NCBI RefSeq assembly: GCF_037949285.1
Contig: NZ_CP149926.1
Span: 372,001 to 436,000, forward strand
DNA length: 64,000 nt
Direction of reading: 5' to 3'
Source of the DNA: Thioclava sp. GXIMD4216
GTDB taxonomy: Bacteria > Pseudomonadota > Alphaproteobacteria > Rhodobacterales > Rhodobacteraceae
Shown: one piece after another, positions 61,876-64,000 of the stretch
Layout: each line of letters begins with the position of its first letter
Numbering within the stretch: the stretch's first letter is position 1
Translations under genes and position numbers: made by a program
The notes under the pieces: generated by a model
Seen by the model: the letters and a program-made list of their open reading frames with translations, nothing else
Told to the model about the DNA's origin: nothing
The model's database searches: none

Positions 61876-62226
61876 ATGATCAAGATGACAATGCTTCTGA
61901 AGCGCAATCCGGATATCGACCACGCGGCCTTCGTGCGGCACCACCGTGAGACACACGGGCCCTTGTTCCGTTCGATCCCGGAGGCAAAGACCCATGTGCT
62001 TCGCTACATCCAGACCCACCCGACGGAAGGCGAGTTTCCCGTCCCGCAGGCCGACTTCGATGGCACCGCCGAAATCTGGTTCGATAGCCCTGAAGGGATG
62101 AAAGCCGTGCTCGGATCAGAAACCTACGAACAAGCGGTTTTTCCAGACGAGCAAACCTTCCTCGACCATGAGAACACGCTCATCCTCGTGGGTGAGCAAA
62201 CCGAGATCATCGAGGAGAAGGCATAG
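61876..62226 (+). CDS. EthD-domain protein, copy 2
   Basis: Identical to the product of 45041-45391. It follows the ABM-VOC gene at the same 12-base spacing. Confidence 0.85.
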   Translation: MIKMTMLLKRNPDIDHAAFVRHHRETHGPLFRSIPEAKTHVLRYIQTHPTEGEFPVPQADFDGTAEIWFDSPEGMKAVLGSETYEQAVFPDEQTFLDHENTLILVGEQTEIIEEKA

Positions 62227-62467
62227 TCGGAAAAGTGGTAGCGCCGTGGTGAGTGAGGTTATGAAAGCGCCCGCTTCTTCCCTATGGCTGCTCGGAGGTA
62301 GGATGACCTAAGCTGGAGCAGCGACCGGCGAACGGCGGCATTGTCCGCGTTGCTGACGTTGGCCTAAGCAATCACGCTGCATGGAGCCATGAATGACCGG
62401 TCTAGGGAAGCACCCCGCAGCGATGACCAGCCTGGTGAACGGCGGCTATGGGCCGATCGCGTCGATA

Positions 62468-62661
62468 GGGTGGCGCGACCCTCGTGATGGGGCCGCCGCA
62501 TGACCGGTTTGAGCCCAGACTACCACATGCAGCTAACGCAACATTCTGCAGATGCAGAAAGGTCGCGCCGGTAATTCCGGCCCTGTCCGGACATTCGCCA
62601 AGCTGGCTCCGCTGGAGCGCAGCTTCCCCAAACCGGCCGTCCGTGGCATCATGCAGCGTGA
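62468..62661. repeat. Composite dispersed repeat: type II followed by inverted type I
   Basis: 62468-62516 matches type II (GGCCGCCGCATGACCGGTTT, GAGCCC). 62580-62661 is an inverted type I copy whose reverse complement reads TCACGCTGCATGATGCCACG, GACGGCCGGTTTGGGGAAGC, TTGGCGAATGTCCGGACAGG. The linking part (GCAACATTCTGCAGATGCAG) is shared with 15040-15175. Confidence 0.65.
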
Positions 62662-62718
62662 CCCGGCAGCCCGATGTCGGCAATGCGGACGAAACCGACA
62701 TTCCGTCTTTGGCCAGCA

Positions 62719-63144
62719 TCAAGCGCCGGGCCTACGCATTCCAAGGTCCTGAAAGAACCGTAGCAGATAGCCATCCGGGTCGGCGACCACGAATTGCCTG
62801 TTTCCTCCTTCGGCATCCCCAACGCGATACCATTTTTCCTCCACAGGAAGAAAAAGTGGGTGGTTGATGTCGGCTAGAGCTTCAACAAGCGGGTCCACAG
62901 ATGGCACACGGATTTGAACATTCAGGCCCATACCAAAGGGATAGCTTACAGGAAGATACCCATCATCGAAGGTGCGGCCTTGTCCTATCTGATCGATCAT
63001 CAGCTCCGCATCGCCAAGTTGGAGATAGCAGAAGCCTTCTTCGGGACGCTCATAGGCGCACTTGAAACCAAGCACATCGCAATAGAACGCCTTTGAACGA
63101 CGCCAATCCGAGACTGAAAATTCGGGAACTAGTGCGTTAGCCAA
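62719..63144 (-). CDS. Bleomycin-resistance-type VOC protein
   Basis: The 141-aa protein has the bleomycin-resistance/VOC fold. FSVSDWRRSKAFYCDVLGFK opens the first beta-alpha-beta-beta-beta unit, and FCYLQLGDAELMIDQIG follows. The second unit includes VQIRVPSVDPLVEALADIN and FVVADPDGYLLRFFQDLG. Members of this group bind bleomycin-type drugs without metal catalysis. The start is a TTG at 63144 with GGAGGG seven bases before it; the frame further upstream runs into intergenic repeat sequence. It is convergent with nothing and flanked by repeats on both sides. Confidence 0.8.
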   Translation of the reverse strand: MANALVPEFSVSDWRRSKAFYCDVLGFKCAYERPEEGFCYLQLGDAELMIDQIGQGRTFDDGYLPVSYPFGMGLNVQIRVPSVDPLVEALADINHPLFLPVEEKWYRVGDAEGGNRQFVVADPDGYLLRFFQDLGMRRPGA

Positions 63145-63199
63145 ATCATGCCCTCCAAAATTATCAGCCAGCTCTAGCTCGAGGTTACCCGTCCGGAAA

Positions 63200-63335
63200 G
63201 GGCTCAAACCGGTCATGCGGCGGTACGGCTGCCCGATACGAGGGTCACGCAACGGTACCGACGTGTCTGGCCCTGAGCCGACATCCGTTCGACTGGCCAA
63301 GCTGGTCGCAGCTTCTCCGAACCGGACATTGCCCT
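63200..63335 (-). repeat. Dispersed repeat: inverted type II then inverted type I
   Basis: 63200-63253 is an inverted type II copy (GGGCTCAAACCGGTCATGCG, GCTGCCCGATACGAGGGTCA). 63268-63335 is an inverted type I variant whose reverse complement contains AATGTCCGGTTCGGAGAAGC and GATGTCGGCTCAGGGCC. Confidence 0.6.
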
Positions 63336-63394
63336 TCTTTTATAAGGCCACGATAAAGGAACACAGTCTTTTGGCCCACACGGGGAGTTCCGGA

Positions 63395-64000
63395 ATGAAA
63401 TTTGGTCTGTCTTTGATTCTGATCCTGATCGCAGGGCCTTCTCTTTCTCAAACTGTTCCAGGACTTGCTCATCTCTTGGACACATCCGAGGGCGCGCGCC
63501 CTCTGTCCGTGTCGATCTGGTATCCGTCCGAGGCAAAAACATCGGGCTCTGTCGGTGGAAATCCCGTTTTCGAGGGGGTTACAGCAGCACCAAATGCGGA
63601 GTTCACGCATAGCGCGCTCCCGCTGGTGATTGTGTCACATGGCGGCCTGCGATCTGCGCCTGATTCAGGTGCCTGGCTCAGTTCCGCCATCGCTCGGGCA
63701 GGCTTCGTTGTGGCCGAAGTCAATGCACCGCACCCGGACAACGCGGCCGCTGCCCTGAACGAAATCTGGCAAAGACCCTGGGACATCAGCCGCGCGATTG
63801 ACCTGGTGCTGACCGATACGACTTGGGGGCCGCGAGTTGATGAAACCAAGGTATCAGTCGCTGGATTCGCACTTGGCGCGACCGCTGCCCTGTCCGTCGG
63901 CGGAGCAGAGTTTGATGTCGCCAGCTACCTTCACTCTTGCGCGCCGGACAGAGAACAGCGCGGACCGGATTGCGGGTGGTTAGCTGCCCAAGGCGTCGAC
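63395..64000 (+). CDS. Secreted alpha/beta-hydrolase-like protein, 5' part (continues past the window)
   Basis: The frame is open from the ATG at 63395 to the window edge (202 codons). A signal peptide (MKFGLSLILILIAGPSLSQ) is followed by SVSIWYPSEAKTSG and LPLVIVSHGGLRSAPDSGAW (oxyanion HGG region). The strand-helix VSVAGFALGATAALSVGG is where a G-x-S-x-G nucleophile elbow is expected. This resembles the predicted dienelactone-hydrolase/PAF-acetylhydrolase group. The nucleophile position reads GFALG, with Ala in place of Ser, so it may be a catalytically dead or altered member. A frame error cannot be excluded. Confidence 0.7.
   Translation, partial: MKFGLSLILILIAGPSLSQTVPGLAHLLDTSEGARPLSVSIWYPSEAKTSGSVGGNPVFEGVTAAPNAEFTHSALPLVIVSHGGLRSAPDSGAWLSSAIARAGFVVAEVNAPHPDNAAAALNEIWQRPWDISRAIDLVLTDTTWGPRVDETKVSVAGFALGATAALSVGGAEFDVASYLHSCAPDREQRGPDCGWLAAQGVD

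Larger units (their letters stand above)
59925..62455 (+). repeat. 2.53-kb direct repeat, copy 2
   Basis: This is the same segment as 43090-45620, offset by 16835. The left and right flanks differ completely from those of copy 1 outside these limits. Confidence 0.95.

Noticed and set aside
1..64000. CRISPR array, tRNA or rRNA
   Set aside because: No regularly spaced short direct repeats with unique spacers and no tRNA cloverleaf or rRNA block were recognised on either strand.

Overview
The window looks like a chromosomal accessory region of an alphaproteobacterium of the Rhodobacterales (Paracoccus/Rhodobacter-like). The base composition is GC-rich, and the families present (DUF2793 protein, KdsA and KpsF neighbours, TrmB/RidA/MFS module, DUF4396 plus Grx-MauE) are common in that order. 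This placement is inference from gene content. No rRNA, tRNA or CRISPR array was recognised.

Layout. 1-7.9 kb is orderly core-like sequence: the start of an FAD oxidoreductase, an acidic hypothetical protein, kdsA and an arabinose-5-phosphate isomerase (Kdo synthesis), a DUF2793 protein, and a glucosylglycerate module (GH13_18 phosphorylase-type enzyme facing a GpgS-like synthase and a HAD phosphatase). 8.0-21.4 kb is an IS-riddled type VI secretion effector island with no T6SS structural genes. It holds two intact DUF4123 chaperone / effector / candidate immunity cassettes (one VasX-like pore former, one unrecognised toxin with a possible RNase C-terminus). Between them lies a wrecked third cassette: a toxin tail, an intact PoNi-type immunity gene, and a PAAR gene cut by an IS1182 fragment. 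21.4-36.2 kb carries small regulator-plus-enzyme modules: LysR/oxidoreductase/lactonase; RidA/MFS/TrmB with a perfect palindromic operator; AlkD; GlxA/cysteine hydrolase; SDR/AraC; MerR/carboxymuconolactone decarboxylase. IS and pseudogene debris separates them. 36.4-42.9 kb is a copper and periplasmic redox block: copB tail, copC, copD, and on the other strand cytochrome c, multicopper oxidase, cytochrome c, DUF4396 and a glutaredoxin-MauE fusion.

43.1-62.5 kb is the most unusual part. A 2.53-kb segment (IS1182-like MITE, IclR regulator, ABM-VOC enzyme, EthD protein) is present twice in direct orientation, at 43090-45620 and 59925-62455. I saw one base difference between the copies. They bracket about 14.3 kb that contains a DUF262/DUF1524 (GmrSD-type) nuclease, a Tn7-like transposition operon (tniQ-tnsA-tnsB-tnsC with a Ner-like regulator and a possible resolvase), and an AAA+ ATPase plus subtilase pair matching the IetAS anti-phage system. 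The bracketed block resembles a composite, potentially excisable or amplifiable defence island. The TnsA-like protein keeps the Glu and Asp of the nuclease site but seems to have lost the (E/Q)xK motif. 62.7-64.0 kb has a bleomycin-resistance-like VOC protein and the start of a secreted alpha/beta-hydrolase that lacks the nucleophile serine.

A degenerate intergenic repeat family of roughly 60-200 bp recurs across the right two thirds of the window, and its copies coincide with the edges of the large duplication. All functional statements rest on reading motifs and remembered family features; no database search was run.
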